Source: Oceanisphaera psychrotolerans (GTDB lineage: Bacteria > Pseudomonadota > Gammaproteobacteria > Enterobacterales > Aeromonadaceae). Taken from it: a stretch of DNA of 54,806 bases. The notes under the pieces are model-generated. The model was not told the origin of the DNA, made no database searches, and saw only the letters and a program-made list of their open reading frames with translations. Below, piece after piece: positions 44,730 through 54,340 of the stretch (positions are counted from its first letter, which is position 1; each line of letters begins with the position of its first letter). The stretch is from assembly GCF_001870485.1 (NCBI RefSeq), contig NZ_MDKE01000018.1:1-54806 (forward strand). Reading direction: 5' to 3'. The position numbers and the translations under genes are program-made.

Positions 44730-47582
44730 TTACAGGCTGGCGATCTGTTCTTGCTGTTGCTGCAGCTTGCCCAGGCTGGCCTGGTAGTCGGCCAGTTTTT
44801 CCTGCTCCTTGGCCACTACTTCGGCGGGGGCCTTGGCGACGAAGCCTTGGTTGTTCAGCTTGCCTTCCAGTCGCTTGATTTCACCGGCCACCTTGTCCAG
44901 CTCCTTCTGCAGCCGAGCCAGCTCGGCGTCCTTGTCGATAAGGCCGGCCATCGGCAACAGCAGTTCGGTGTCGCCGATCAGCTGCTTGGTGGATACCGGT
45001 GCTTCCTCGTCGGCCGCCAGCAGGGTGATGGCGTCCAGTTTGGCCATGGCCTTGAGGAAGGCATCGTTGTCGATGGCGCGACGGGCGTCGTCACCGGCCG
45101 GACGCAGCAGGACACTCAGTGCCTGGCTGGGCGGAATGTTCATCTCGGCGCGCAGGTTGCGGATGGAGACGATAAAGCGTTTCACCCACTCCAGATCGGC
45201 CATGGCTGCCTCGTCTTCCAGTGCCGCATCCGCCTCCGGATAGGCGGCCAGCATGATGCTGTCGCCGCCACGGCCGGCCAGCGGGGCCACCCGCTGCCAG
45301 ATTTCTTCGGTGATGAAGGGCATGATGGGATGCGCCAGCCGCAGCAGGGTTTCCAGCACTTCGATCAGGGTCTTGCGGGTGCCGCGCTGTTCGGCCTCGG
45401 AGCCATGCCACAATACCGGCTTGGTCAGCTCCAGGTACCAGTCGCAGAACTGGTTCCAGATAAACTCGTAAAGCGCATTGGCGGCCCGGTCGAATCGGTA
45501 ACCGTCCAGGGCGTCGCGCACGTCCTTGATGGTGACCTGCAGCTGAGCCTGGATCCAGCGATCCGCCAGCGAGAACTTGAGCTCGCCGCCGTTCTGGCCG
45601 CAATCCTGCTCTTCGGTGTTCATCAGCACATAGCGGGAGGCGTTCCACAGCTTGTTGCAGAAGCTGCGATAGCCGTCGAGCCGGCTCATGTCCCAGTTCA
45701 GATCCCGGCCGGTGGTGGCCATGGCCATGAAGGTGAAGCGCAGGGCGTCGGTGCCGTGGGCTTCGATGCCTTCCGGGAATTCCTTGCGGGTGCTCTTGGC
45801 TACCTTGGCGGCCAGCTTGGGCTGCATCATGTTGCCGGTGCGCTTTTCCACCAGATCTTCCAGGCCGATGCCGTCGATCATGTCCAGTGGATCCAGCACG
45901 TTACCCTTGGACTTGGACATCTTCTGACCCTGCTCGTCCCGGACCAGACCGTGTACGTAGACGGTCTTGAAGGGCACCTGGGGCTTGCCGTTTTCGTCCT
46001 TGATGAAGTGCATGGTCATCATGATCATGCGGGCCACCCAGAAGAAGATGATGTCGAAGCCGGTGACCAGCACGCTGGACGGATGGAAGGTGGCCAGCTC
46101 CGGGGTCTTCTCCGGCCAGCCCAGGGTGGAGAAGGTCCACAGGGCGGAGCTGAACCAGGTATCGAGTACGTCTTCGTCCTGGCTCAGTACCACCTCGGCA
46201 CCCAGGTTATGGTTGGCGCGCACCTCGGCCTCGTCGCGGCCCACATAGACCTTGCCCTCGGCGTCGTACCAGGCGGGAATGCGGTGGCCCCACCACAGCT
46301 GACGCGAGATGCACCAGTCCTGAATGTCACGCATCCAGGAGAAATACATGTTTTCGTACTGCTTGGGCACGAACTGGATTTCACCGTCTTCCACTGCCTG
46401 GGTAGCGACCTTGGCCAGGGGCCCGGCGCGTACGTACCACTGATCGGTCAGCATCGGCTCGATTACCACGCCGCCCCGGTCGCCGTAAGGCACGGTCAGA
46501 TCGTGATCCTTGATGCTGTCGAGCAGGCCCAGCTCATCCAGGGCGCCAACGATGGCATCACGGGCGGCGTAGCGCTCCAGCCCCTGAAACCGGGCCGGCA
46601 GCTCGGCTGAGTAGGCGTCACTCGGCTCGCCCTTGCTGGTGAATACCTCGGCTTCGGCACGAATGTCGGCGTTCAGGGTCAGCACGTTGATCAGCGGCAG
46701 CGAGTGGCGCTTGCCCACTTCGTAGTCGTTGAAATCGTGGGCCGGGGTGATCTTCACACAGCCGGTACCCTTTTCCATGTCGGCATGTTCGTCGCCGACG
46801 ATGGGAATGCGACGATCGACCAGAGGCAGCATGATGAACTTGCCGATCAGATCCTTGTAGCGGGGATCTTCCGGGTTCACCGCCACGGCGGTATCACCGA
46901 GCATGGTTTCGGGACGGGTGGTGGCCACCACCAGATAGTCCTTGCCATCGGCGGTCTTGACGCCATCGGCCAGCGGATAGCGGAACTGCCACATGTGGCC
47001 TTTCATATCGCGGTTTTCGACTTCCAGATCGGAGATGGCGGTGTGCAGCTTGGGATCCCAGTTCACCAGGCGCTTGCCACGGTAGATGAGGTCGTCTTCA
47101 TACAGCTGTACGAACACTTCCTTCACCGCGTTGGACAGGCCCTCGTCCATGGTGAAGCGCTCGCGCTCCCAGTCGACCGAGGCGCCCATGCGGCGCAGCT
47201 GCTTGGTGATGGTGCCACCGGACTCTTTCTTCCAGTCCCAGATCTTGTCGATGAAGGCCTCGCGGCCGTAATCGTGGCGGTTCTTGCCTTCTTCGGCGGC
47301 GATCTTGCGCTCCACCACCATCTGGGTGGCGATACCGGCGTGATCGGTGCCCACCTGCCACAGGGTGTTCTTGCCCTGCATGCGCTGGTAGCGGATCAGG
47401 GTATCCATGATGGAGTCCTGGAAGGCATGCCCCATGTGCAGGCTACCGGTCACGTTGGGCGGCGGTATCATGATGCTGTAGGGGTCTTTGCTGGTATCGC
47501 CGTGGGCCTTGAAGTAACCCCTGCTTTCCCATTGCTGGTACAGGGCCTGCTCGATGGCGTTGGGATTAAAGGTTTTTTCCAT
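44730..47582 (-). CDS. valS: valyl-tRNA synthetase
   Basis: ValS charges tRNA-Val; it is a class Ia synthetase with an editing domain. The 950-aa product starts [20 protein letters not shown]. It has the HIGH-type motif [13 protein letters not shown], the editing-domain blocks ([16 protein letters not shown]), and [14 protein letters not shown]-terminal coiled coil ([20 protein letters not shown]) contacts tRNA. A 42-residue upstream extension in the same frame lies inside holC and has no homology, so the ATG at 47582 is used. Confidence 0.97.
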   Translation of the reverse strand: MEKTFNPNAIEQALYQQWESRGYFKAHGDTSKDPYSIMIPPPNVTGSLHMGHAFQDSIMDTLIRYQRMQGKNTLWQVGTDHAGIATQMVVERKIAAEEGKNRHDYGREAFIDKIWDWKKESGGTITKQLRRMGASVDWERERFTMDEGLSNAVKEVFVQLYEDDLIYRGKRLVNWDPKLHTAISDLEVENRDMKGHMWQFRYPLADGVKTADGKDYLVVATTRPETMLGDTAVAVNPEDPRYKDLIGKFIMLPLVDRRIPIVGDEHADMEKGTGCVKITPAHDFNDYEVGKRHSLPLINVLTLNADIRAEAEVFTSKGEPSDAYSAELPARFQGLERYAARDAIVGALDELGLLDSIKDHDLTVPYGDRGGVVIEPMLTDQWYVRAGPLAKVATQAVEDGEIQFVPKQYENMYFSWMRDIQDWCISRQLWWGHRIPAWYDAEGKVYVGRDEAEVRANHNLGAEVVLSQDEDVLDTWFSSALWTFSTLGWPEKTPELATFHPSSVLVTGFDIIFFWVARMIMMTMHFIKDENGKPQVPFKTVYVHGLVRDEQGQKMSKSKGNVLDPLDMIDGIGLEDLVEKRTGNMMQPKLAAKVAKSTRKEFPEGIEAHGTDALRFTFMAMATTGRDLNWDMSRLDGYRSFCNKLWNASRYVLMNTEEQDCGQNGGELKFSLADRWIQAQLQVTIKDVRDALDGYRFDRAANALYEFIWNQFCDWYLELTKPVLWHGSEAEQRGTRKTLIEVLETLLRLAHPIMPFITEEIWQRVAPLAGRGGDSIMLAAYPEADAALEDEAAMADLEWVKRFIVSIRNLRAEMNIPPSQALSVLLRPAGDDARRAIDNDAFLKAMAKLDAITLLAADEEAPVSTKQLIGDTELLLPMAGLIDKDAELARLQKELDKVAGEIKRLEGKLNNQGFVAKAPAEVVAKEQEKLADYQASLGKLQQQQEQIASL

Positions 47583-47586
47583 GATA

Positions 47587-48033
47587 TTAGTCGTCTTGAG
47601 TTTGGGGTGGTACAGGGGCGGTCGTGAGTTCGAACCCGGCCTGACGATAGACTTTGAAGCGTTCCCGGGCCTGTTGCTTGCCCTCCTCATCGGAGGGCAC
47701 GAAGTCAATCAGTTGCTGGAAACGCCGGGCAAAGGCGGGAGCCTGGGGCGCCAGGTTGATCAGCACCTGGCGGCCGCTGTGCGGAGCCTGCCAGCTGATG
47801 ACCACAGGGGCACCCCGGGCCGGGCCTTCGCCCTGAAGATTATGGGCCACGAAGCCGTCGGAGGGCTGCTGCCACAGCCGTTCATCCAGCGCCTCGGCCT
47901 GGGCCTGGTCACGGGTATGAATGAAAACGCCCAGCCCCTGACGGTAGCAATCGGTGGTCAGCCGACACACCAGCTGCTCCAGCAGCTCGGAGCCGGACTG
48001 ATCCGGCAGCAGGTAAAAACAGCCCTGGCTCAT
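47587..48033 (-). CDS. holC: DNA polymerase III chi subunit HolC
   Basis: HolC links the clamp loader to single-strand binding protein at the replication fork. The 148-aa product begins [14 protein letters not shown]. It keeps the family blocks [12 protein letters not shown]-like, [18 protein letters not shown] and [19 protein letters not shown]. It lies between pepA and valS, its usual position, with gaps of only 2-4 nt, so the three are cotranscribed. Confidence 0.92.
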   Translation of the reverse strand: MSQGCFYLLPDQSGSELLEQLVCRLTTDCYRQGLGVFIHTRDQAQAEALDERLWQQPSDGFVAHNLQGEGPARGAPVVISWQAPHSGRQVLINLAPQAPAFARRFQQLIDFVPSDEEGKQQARERFKVYRQAGFELTTAPVPPQTQDD

Positions 48034-48035
48034 GC

Positions 48036-49547
48036 TCACTCTTCGGTGTTGTTCACGCCGGCCCGGTTCAGCAGGAACTGGGTCAGCAGCGGCACCGGAC
48101 GACCGGTGGCGCCCTTGTTCTTGCCGCTGTTCCAGGCGGTACCGGCCACGTCGAGGTGAGCCCAGTTGTACTTTTTGGTGAAGCGGCTGAGGAAGCAGGC
48201 GGCGGTGATGGTGCCCGCCGGACGACCACCGATGTTGGCCATGTCGGCGAAGGGGCTTTCCAGCTGCTCCTGATATTCGTCGCTCATCGGCAGACGCCAG
48301 GCGCGATCGCCGGCCTGCTCCGAGGCGTTGAGCAGTTCGTGGGCCAGCGGATTGTGGTTGGCCAGCAGCCCGGAAGTGTGGTGACCCAGGGCGATGATGC
48401 AGGCACCGGTCAGGGTGGCCACGTCGATGACCGCTTCCGGCTCGAAACGCTCGACGAAGGTCAGGGCGTCGCACAGCACCAGCCGGCCTTCGGCATCGGT
48501 GTTGAGCACTTCGATGGTCTGGCCCGACATGCTGGTGAGGATGTCACCGGGGCGATAGGCGTTGCCATCGGGCATGTTTTCACAGCCGGCGAGAATGGCT
48601 ATCACGTTCACCGGCAGTTGCATCTCGGCCAGGGCATGCATGGTGCCCAGCACCGAGGCGGCGCCGCCCATGTCGTACTTCATTTCGTCCATGCCTTCGG
48701 CAGGCTTGATCGAGATGCCGCCCGCATCGAAGGTCAGGCCCTTGCCCACCAGGGCGATGGGACGGGCATTCGGGTCCGGATGGCCCTTGTATTCGATCAC
48801 CGACATCATGGCTTCGTTGTGAGAACCACGGGCCACCGCCAGGTAGGCGTTCATGCCCAGCTCGGCCATTTCTTCCTCGCCGATCACCCGGGTGCTGATG
48901 TTGCTCCAGGCATCGGCCAGCTGGCGGGCCTGAGAGGCCAGGTAGGCGGGATTGCACACATTGGGTGGCATGTTGGCCACATCCCGGCATACCTTGACGC
49001 CCTTGGCCACGGCCAGACCGTGCTGGGTGGCGCGCTCGCCAATGGTCAGTTCCCGTCGCGTGGGCACGTTGAACACCAGCTTGCGCAGCGGGCGACGCGG
49101 CTCGGCCTTGTTGGTCTTGAACTGGTCGAAGGTATAGAGGCTGGCTTTAGTGGTTTCCACCGCCTGGCGCACCTTCCAGTAGGTGTCGCGGCCCTTGACG
49201 TGCAATTCGGTCAGAAAGCAGACGGCTTCCATCGAACCGGTGTCGTTCAGGGTGCTGATGGTGTTGCGGATGATCTGCTTGTACTGTCGCTCGTCGAGCT
49301 CCCGTTCCTTGCCGCAACCGACCAGCAGCACCCGCTCGCTCAGCACACCGGGTACCTGATGCAGCAGCAGCATCTGGCCGGCCTTGCCTTCCAGATCGCC
49401 GCGGCGCAGCAGAGAGCTCAGGTAGCCGTCACTGATTTTATCCAGCTGTTCGGCAACCGGAGAGAGACGGCGGGGCTCGAATACGCCGACGACGATGCAG
49501 GCGCTGCGCTGTTTTTCGGGGCTGCCACTTTTAACACTGAACTCCAT
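48036..49547 (-). CDS. pepA: leucyl aminopeptidase PepA
   Basis: PepA is a hexameric M17 aminopeptidase. In E. coli it also acts as a DNA-binding accessory factor in plasmid dimer resolution and carAB control. The 503-aa product has the metal and catalytic blocks [32 protein letters not shown] and the M17 signature [14 protein letters not shown]. It diverges from lptF, as in E. coli. The N-terminal domain, which mediates DNA binding in E. coli, is present. Confidence 0.96.
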   Translation of the reverse strand: MEFSVKSGSPEKQRSACIVVGVFEPRRLSPVAEQLDKISDGYLSSLLRRGDLEGKAGQMLLLHQVPGVLSERVLLVGCGKERELDERQYKQIIRNTISTLNDTGSMEAVCFLTELHVKGRDTYWKVRQAVETTKASLYTFDQFKTNKAEPRRPLRKLVFNVPTRRELTIGERATQHGLAVAKGVKVCRDVANMPPNVCNPAYLASQARQLADAWSNISTRVIGEEEMAELGMNAYLAVARGSHNEAMMSVIEYKGHPDPNARPIALVGKGLTFDAGGISIKPAEGMDEMKYDMGGAASVLGTMHALAEMQLPVNVIAILAGCENMPDGNAYRPGDILTSMSGQTIEVLNTDAEGRLVLCDALTFVERFEPEAVIDVATLTGACIIALGHHTSGLLANHNPLAHELLNASEQAGDRAWRLPMSDEYQEQLESPFADMANIGGRPAGTITAACFLSRFTKKYNWAHLDVAGTAWNSGKNKGATGRPVPLLTQFLLNRAGVNNTEE

Positions 49548-49654
49548 GGATTCTCCTACAGCTTGAAGACAATGAGCGCCAGATCAACGATAATGATGGC
49601 CATCGCTAAAAGACGCCGAACTTCGCGTACTTAATATGCGAAAATCGTAATTTT

Positions 49655-49689
49655 ACGCTTATTCTTAAGCGTTTCCATTAAAAAGACAA
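49655..49689 (-). promoter_or_regulatory. candidate pepA promoter with overlapping inverted repeat
   Basis: On the minus strand TTGTCT (49689-49684), a 17-nt spacer and AAGAAT (49666-49661) form a possible promoter. A perfect 7-bp inverted repeat, ACGCTTA-ttct-TAAGCGT (49655-49672), overlaps its -10. It could be a repressor site shared by pepA and lptF. No convincing lptF promoter is seen; TACACT at 49693 lacks a good -35. Confidence 0.35.
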
Positions 49690-49708
49690 GTTTACACTGG
49701 GATTAACG

Positions 49709-50816
49709 GTGATTGCATTCCGCTATTTGTTTCGGGAAACCCTGAAGACGCAGCTGGCCGTGCTGTTCGTGCTGCTGCTGATCTTCATCAGCCAGAATTT
49801 CATCGAGGTGCTGGGCGAAGCCGCCAGTGGCAAGATCCCCGGCGCCTGGTGGGCAAGCTGCTGCTGCTCAACCTGCCGGAAATGGCCACGCTGATGCTGC
49901 CGGTCAGTCTCTTTATCGGCATCCTGTTTGCCCATGGCAGGCTCTATGCCGAAAGCGAGATGACGGTGATGCGGGCGGTGGGCATCGGCCCCGGCAAGAT
50001 CATGCGCGCCACTCTGGTGCTGGCGCTGTTCTGGACCGCAGTGGCATTGTTCAATTCGCTCTGGCTCAACCCCTGGTCCAAGACCCAGGTGTATCAGCTG
50101 CTGGAAGAGGTCAAGGCCGATCCGGGCTTTGCGGTGTTGCGCGAAGCCCGCTTCATGAGCCTGGACGGGGGCCGTATCGTGGCCTACGTAGAGGATCTGG
50201 AGTCCGCGGACGAGGGCAACCGGTTGAGCCGGCTCTTCGTGGTGCAGCGGGGCCAGGCCCAACAGGCGCCCAGCATCGTAGTGGCCGACGGGGGCCGTTT
50301 GCAGGAGCGGGCCGGTGGCCAGTGGCTGACCCTCGATCAGGGACGACGCTACAGCGGTACGCCCGGCAGCCGGGAGTTTGATATCGCCGAATTCGACGAA
50401 TACAGCGCCTATATTCGCGCCGCCGAGGTGGGAGAGGCCGAACGCAAAGAGTCCGCGCTCGACAGCATCGGGCTCTGGCAGTCGGACGAGCTGATGGATC
50501 GGGTGGAGTTGCAGTGGCGGCTGGTCATACCGCTGTCGATGCTGGTGCTGACGCTGGCGGTGGTGCCACTTGCCGTGGTTAATCCGCGCCAGGGACGTTA
50601 TGCCAAGTTGCTGCCGGCCATTCTGCTGTATCTGCCTACTTTCTGCTGCAAAGTGCTTCCCGCTCGGCGGTAGAGGGAGGCAGTCTGCCGGTACAGCCCG
50701 GGCTCTATACGGTACCGCTGCTGTTCTTGCTGCTGGTGACCCTGCCGCTCAATCTGCTGGAAACGGCCTGGTGGAACCGGACCCGGGAAAAACTCAAACG
50801 GAACAAGGCGGCCTGA
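49709..50816 (+). CDS. lptF: LptF, LPS export permease (two frameshifts)
   Basis: LptF forms, with LptG and LptB, the ABC transporter that extracts LPS from the inner membrane. The GTG start gives MIAFRYLFRETLKTQLAVLF, matching LptF. The middle part (LPEMATLMLPVSLFIGILFA through VVPLAVVNPRQGRYAKLLP) is in a second frame. The C-terminal helix (LYTVPLLFLLLVTLPLNLLE) is in a third. One C is missing near 49845 (GGCGCCTGG) and one base near 50635 (CTGCCTAC). Repaired length is 369 aa, close to E. coli. As LptF is essential, sequencing error is the best explanation. Its stop overlaps lptG. Confidence 0.92.
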
Positions 50817-51886
50817 TGCTGACTATTCTCGATCGTTATATCGGCCGTACCGTGCTGATGTCCATGTTGTTGTGTGAACTGACGCTGGTGGGGTTGTCCG
50901 CCATTATTCGCTACGTGGAACAGCTGCGCAGCGTGGGCGAGGGCAGCTATACGTTGTTGTCGGCGTTTTATTATGTGCTGCTGTCGATGCCCAAGGAAAT
51001 CGTGCTGTTTTTCCCCATCGCCGCCCTGCTGGGCGGTCTGATCGGTCTCGGGCAGCTGGCCAGCAGCAGCGAGCTGGTGGTGATGCAGGCGTCGGGCAGC
51101 TCTCGCTTCAACATTGTCACCAGTGCCCTGAAGACGGCGCTGCCGCTGATGCTGATTATCATGCTGGTGGGCGAATATGTGGTGCCGGCTACCAAGCTGG
51201 CGGCAGACGATCTGCGCACCCAGTCCCGCTCCAACGGTCAGGTGGTGCTGTCGGTCAACGGGGTCTGGGCCAAAGACGGCGAGTCCTATATCAACATCGG
51301 TCAGGCCCGGCGTGATGGTACTCTGAGCAATATCACCCTCTACTACTTCGATGATGATATGAGGCTCGACCGCATCACCCAGGCGGCCAGTGCGCTGTAT
51401 CGGGACCAGCAATGGCAGTTGAATGATGTGACCGACACCCTGTTCGATACCGGCGTGTCCATCGACACCGAACAGTATGCCAGCCGAGCCTGGCATTCCA
51501 GCCTGACCCCGGAAAAACTGGGGGTGGTGGCCATCGATCCGGACGAACTGCCGATGCGGGGACTATGGGAATACAAGGGCTATCTGGAAGACAACGGCCA
51601 GGATGGCAGTCTTTATGAGCTGGAGTTCTGGCGCAAGGCGCTGCAACCGGTGATGGTGATTGCCATGATGCTGCTGGCCTCTTCCTTCGTGTTTGGCGCC
51701 CTGCGCAGCGTCACCATGGGGGCCCGGATACTGATGGGGATTCTGTTCGGCTTCGGTTTCTATGTAGCCAATGAAGTCTTCGGTCCCATCAGCCTGGTCT
51801 ACGATGTGCCGCCGGTACTGGGTGCCATGGGGCCCAGCCTGCTGTTTATCGGCGTGGCGCTGTTTCTGCTCAATCGCCGGGCGTAA
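50816..51886 (+). CDS. lptG: LptG, LPS export permease
   Basis: LptG is the second membrane subunit of the LptB2FG LPS extractor. The 356-aa product has three N-terminal membrane segments, a periplasmic beta-jellyroll domain (about residues 130-265: GVWAKDGESYINIGQ), and three C-terminal segments (VMVIAMMLLASSFVFGALR; LLFIGVALFLLNRR). The ATG overlaps the lptF stop (TGATG), so translation is coupled. Confidence 0.95.
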   Translation: MLTILDRYIGRTVLMSMLLCELTLVGLSAIIRYVEQLRSVGEGSYTLLSAFYYVLLSMPKEIVLFFPIAALLGGLIGLGQLASSSELVVMQASGSSRFNIVTSALKTALPLMLIIMLVGEYVVPATKLAADDLRTQSRSNGQVVLSVNGVWAKDGESYINIGQARRDGTLSNITLYYFDDDMRLDRITQAASALYRDQQWQLNDVTDTLFDTGVSIDTEQYASRAWHSSLTPEKLGVVAIDPDELPMRGLWEYKGYLEDNGQDGSLYELEFWRKALQPVMVIAMMLLASSFVFGALRSVTMGARILMGILFGFGFYVANEVFGPISLVYDVPPVLGAMGPSLLFIGVALFLLNRRA

Positions 51887-51889
51887 AAG

Positions 51890-51945
51890 CCGGGATTGGA
51901 GGTTGGGGACTGGATCAATCCCGAGTCCCCGGTCCCCAATCCCGG
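51890..51945. repeat. G/C-rich imperfect hairpin repeat between lptG and the RDD gene
   Basis: CCGGGATTGG (51890-51899) pairs with CCAATCCCGG (51936-51945), and GGGGACTGG pairs with CCGGTCCCC inside it. The 11-mer TCCCCAATCCC is shared with the start of the window. It separates convergent genes and may end both transcripts. Confidence 0.5.
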
Positions 51946-52443
51946 TTATTGTTTATCCAGCAATTGCTTGTTCTGTTCTTTGGTGAGGACCACCATTTCG
52001 CAGTCGGCGATTTTATCCTGTAATGCCAGCCGGTTGCGTGGATTCAGCCAGATCCAGAAGTTGCCCAGCCCCAGCAGCGCGCTGAGGGCACGGATCAGGC
52101 ATTGAGACAGCCGCAGGCGGCTGCCATCGGTATTCTGCACTCGCAGGCGCCAGGCGCGCATGCCGATGGTCTGACCGCTGGTACGCCAGAACCAGCAATA
52201 AAAGCCAAGGGCTACGCTCAGCAGGCTCAGTTGGTACAGTCGGTTGGCACTGAGCAGCGCGGCGGTATCCTGATAGGGTCCCAGCGTTATCCAGCCCAGG
52301 CTCAGGGCCAGCGAGGTCAGGCCGAAGAAGATAAATCCGGCCACCATCAGCAGCGAGACGACCACCAGCACATCATAAAGCCAGGCGCCCAGCCGTCGCA
52401 TTACACCTGCCCTGGGCAGCCCCGTATAAGAAGTCACTACCAT
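51946..52443 (-). CDS. RDD-family membrane protein
   Basis: The 165-aa product is an RDD-domain protein, named for conserved Arg-Asp-Asp residues. It shows the N-terminal RRLGAWLYDVLVVVSLL helix with R and D, a second helix pair, TSGQTIGMRAWRLRVQ, and a C-terminal DKIADCEMVVL. RDD proteins are small membrane proteins; a few have been linked to ion antiport, most are unassigned. An extended -10 (TGCTAGAAT, minus strand 52481-52473) lies just upstream. Confidence 0.85.
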   Translation of the reverse strand: MVVTSYTGLPRAGVMRRLGAWLYDVLVVVSLLMVAGFIFFGLTSLALSLGWITLGPYQDTAALLSANRLYQLSLLSVALGFYCWFWRTSGQTIGMRAWRLRVQNTDGSRLRLSQCLIRALSALLGLGNFWIWLNPRNRLALQDKIADCEMVVLTKEQNKQLLDKQ

Positions 52444-52472
52444 TACCCGCCGTTTGCTGAAAAAGTTGCGCT

Positions 52473-52481
52473 ATTCTAGCA
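52473..52481 (-). promoter_or_regulatory. extended -10 of the RDD gene
   Basis: TGCTAGAAT on the minus strand, 30 nt upstream of the RDD start. The -35 region (TGACCC) is weak, as extended -10 promoters allow. Confidence 0.4.
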
Positions 52482-52557
52482 AATGCAGTGGCTTGGGGTC
52501 ATCGTTACTCGGCTGTATGATTGCTGTTCGGTTGTCGCAGGTCGAGTCATAATTTGC

Positions 52558-52585
52558 TTGCGGGGAGCGAGCGGATACGTATAAT
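52558..52585 (+). promoter_or_regulatory. tRNA-Leu(CAA) promoter
   Basis: TTGCGG (52558-52563), a 16-nt spacer and a perfect TATAAT (52580-52585) lie 31 nt upstream of the mature tRNA. A GC-rich discriminator (GCCAGTCGC) follows, typical of stringently controlled stable-RNA promoters. Confidence 0.7.
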
Positions 52586-52616
52586 GCCAGTCGCTCACCT
52601 TGGTGGGCTATCAAGT

Positions 52617-52701
52617 GGCAGTGTGATGGAATTGGTAGACATGAGTGATTCAAAATCACTTGCCTTCGGGCGTGCCGGTTCGAGTCCGGCCTCTGCTACC
52701 A
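52617..52701 (+). tRNA. tRNA-Leu (anticodon CAA)
   Basis: An 85-nt class II tRNA with encoded CCA. The D-arm GGAATTGGTAGACA is Leu-like. The anticodon arm AGTGA-TTCAAAA-TCACT gives CAA, reading UUG. The long variable arm is TGCC-TTCG-GGCG, and the T-arm is GCCGG-TTCGAGT-CCGGC. The acceptor stem GGCAGTG/CTCTGCT has a G-U first pair and a T-T mismatch at 6-67, which may reflect a base error. ATCAAGTGG before and CCACTTGAT at the 3' end extend the pairing into the flanks. Confidence 0.93.
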
Positions 52702-52711
52702 CTTGATAATC

Positions 52712-52736
52712 AAAACCACCCTCGAGGTGGTTTTTT
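52712..52736 (+). terminator. Rho-independent terminator after tRNA-Leu(CAA)
   Basis: AAAACCACC and GGTGG(TTTT) flank CTCGA with a six-T run. It ends the single-tRNA transcript. Confidence 0.88.
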
Positions 52737-52931
52737 GCTTTCCGGCAAGTGCTTTTCCCGCTCGACGTTTCTCCGAACACCCGCTTTCAGCCTGACGGCC
52801 GGTATTGGTCCTGCCCGGTTTATCCGTCTTCATGACCGGTGACGCACGGGCCTTTCAAGGTCCATTCCCGCCCGAGGCGGGATCACGTAGAATGACCTGT
52901 TTTTTCGCTTCTTCGCATAGAGTGTATTTTC
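52737..52931. other. intergenic region upstream of the methyltransferase gene
   Basis: No gene is visible. A perfect hairpin TCCCGCC-cga-GGCGGGA (52866-52882) is followed by TAGAAT (52888-52893), a possible -10 with only a weak TTCCCG -35. The hairpin overlaps the spacer and could affect initiation. Confidence 0.35.
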
Positions 52932-54278
52932 ATGCTAAAACCCGGCCAGCTGGTTACCGCCTCCGTTCACAGCCTTACCGATAAAGGAGATGGCATCGCC
53001 ACCCTGGAAGGCCGACCCCTGTATATCGAAGGCGCCTTGTCCGGCGAGCAGGTCGAGGTGCGGCTGAGCCTGGTCAAGCCCAACTTCTGCCAGGGCACTC
53101 TGGTGCGTGTGTTACGGCCGTCGACCGCCCGCCGTGAGGATTTCTGCCCCTATACCGCCTGTGGTGGCTGCCAGCTGCGGGTCATGAGTGACGAAGCACA
53201 GCTCGATTTGAAGCGCCAGTTGCTGATTGATGCCCTGGCGGCAAGGGGGCTGGATTGTCCGGTGGCGGACACTATGGGCATGAATGAGCCCTTCCATTAC
53301 CGCAACAAGGCCCAGTATGCGGTACAGCCCGGGCCTTATGTCGGCTTTTATGCCAAGCACAGCCATCAGCTGGTGGAAGTGGACGAGTGTCGGGTGCAGG
53401 CACCGGTGACCACCGATGTGGTGCAGCGAGTAAGAGCCTGGATGCGTCGCTGTGCGGTGCCGGCGTACAACGAAGCCACTCATGGTGGCAGCATTCGCCA
53501 TATCATGGTGCGTAACGGCATTCACAGCGGTGAGCTGATGGTGGTGCTGGTGGCGGCCGAAGCCCCCTCGACTGAGGCGCTGGCGCAGCTGGTGAACGAG
53601 CTTGAATCCGTCGCCGGGCTGGCCAGCCTGCAACTGAATATCAATGCCGCGGTCGGCAACCGGGTGCTGGGACCGGAGAACCGGCTGCTGTGGGGCAAGG
53701 AGCTGATAACCGACAGCCTGGACGGTCTGGAGTTTGCCATTTCGCCGCTGTCTTTCTATCAGGTCAATCCGCGCCAGACCGAGGTGCTGTACCGAGAGGC
53801 GATGCGACAGGCCAACCTGCAGGGCAATGAGGTGGTGTTCGACCTTTACTGCGGCATAGGTACCATCAGCCTGTTTATGGCCCGTCATGCCAGACAGGTG
53901 ATTGGCATAGAACTGGTGCCCGAGGCCATTACCGATGCTCGCGCCAATGCCGAGCTGAACGCCATCGCCAATATCGAATTTCATCAGGGTGCCGCTGAGC
54001 TGTTGGTGCCCCAACTGTATGCCGAGGGTATCAAAGCCGATGTGGTGGTGGTGGATCCGCCGCGGAAGGGATGTGATCCGGCGCTGCTGGCTACCCTGGC
54101 CGAGATGCAGCCCAGCCGACTGGTGTATGTTTCCTGCAATCCCAAGACCCTGGCCCGGGATCTGGCCTGGTTGTGTGAACATGGCTTCAGGTTGGAGCAG
54201 GCCACACCGGTGGACATGTTCCCTCATACCATGCATGTGGAAACGGTGGCGTTGTTGACCAGAAAACAGGGCAAATAA
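52932..54278 (+). CDS. 23S rRNA (uracil-C5)-methyltransferase, RlmD/RlmCD type
   Basis: A 448-aa RumA-family enzyme that uses SAM to make 5-methyluridine in RNA. Residues 1-62 form a TRAM domain (LVTASVHSLTDKGDGIATLE). Iron-sulfur cysteines are C72, C77, C80 (FCPYTACGGC) and a later Cys in VDECRV. The SAM site is FDLYCGIGTISLFMA, and the catalytic Cys is in YVSCNPKTLARDL. From memory of the family, the blocks YRNKAQYAV, HIMVRNGIHSGELMVV, FYQVNPRQTEVLY and VVDPPRKGCD are closer to Bacillus RlmCD than to E. coli RlmD. The exact target uridines (747, 1939 or both) are open. Confidence 0.88.
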   Translation: MLKPGQLVTASVHSLTDKGDGIATLEGRPLYIEGALSGEQVEVRLSLVKPNFCQGTLVRVLRPSTARREDFCPYTACGGCQLRVMSDEAQLDLKRQLLIDALAARGLDCPVADTMGMNEPFHYRNKAQYAVQPGPYVGFYAKHSHQLVEVDECRVQAPVTTDVVQRVRAWMRRCAVPAYNEATHGGSIRHIMVRNGIHSGELMVVLVAAEAPSTEALAQLVNELESVAGLASLQLNINAAVGNRVLGPENRLLWGKELITDSLDGLEFAISPLSFYQVNPRQTEVLYREAMRQANLQGNEVVFDLYCGIGTISLFMARHARQVIGIELVPEAITDARANAELNAIANIEFHQGAAELLVPQLYAEGIKADVVVVDPPRKGCDPALLATLAEMQPSRLVYVSCNPKTLARDLAWLCEHGFRLEQATPVDMFPHTMHVETVALLTRKQGK

Positions 54279-54282
54279 GGCA

Positions 54283-54312
54283 TTGCAATAGCCTCAACTG
54301 ATAATTATTATC
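54283..54312 (+). promoter_or_regulatory. promoter overlapped by a perfect 6-1-6 Fur box
   Basis: TTGCAA (54283-54288), a 17-nt spacer and TATTAT (54306-54311) form a sigma70 promoter. GATAAT-T-ATTATC (54300-54312), the core of the Fur consensus, covers the whole -10. Iron-bound Fur should block RNA polymerase here, so the downstream gene is predicted to be iron-repressed. Confidence 0.72.
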
Positions 54313-54340
54313 AATGGCGTTATCGGAAGGGGGAAGCTCG

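Noticed and set aside
37344-46610. Long antisense frames opposite the DUF6351 gene, aspA and valS (519, 552 and 619 codons)
   Set aside because: All lie opposite clearly conserved proteins and show shadow composition with no motifs or ribosome-binding sites.
47583-47708. 42-residue N-terminal extension of ValS
   Set aside because: It lies inside holC in another frame and lacks homology; the ATG at 47582 gives the standard N-terminus.
48156-49634. 492-codon plus-strand frame opposite pepA
   Set aside because: Shadow of pepA, which has complete M17 motifs on the other strand.
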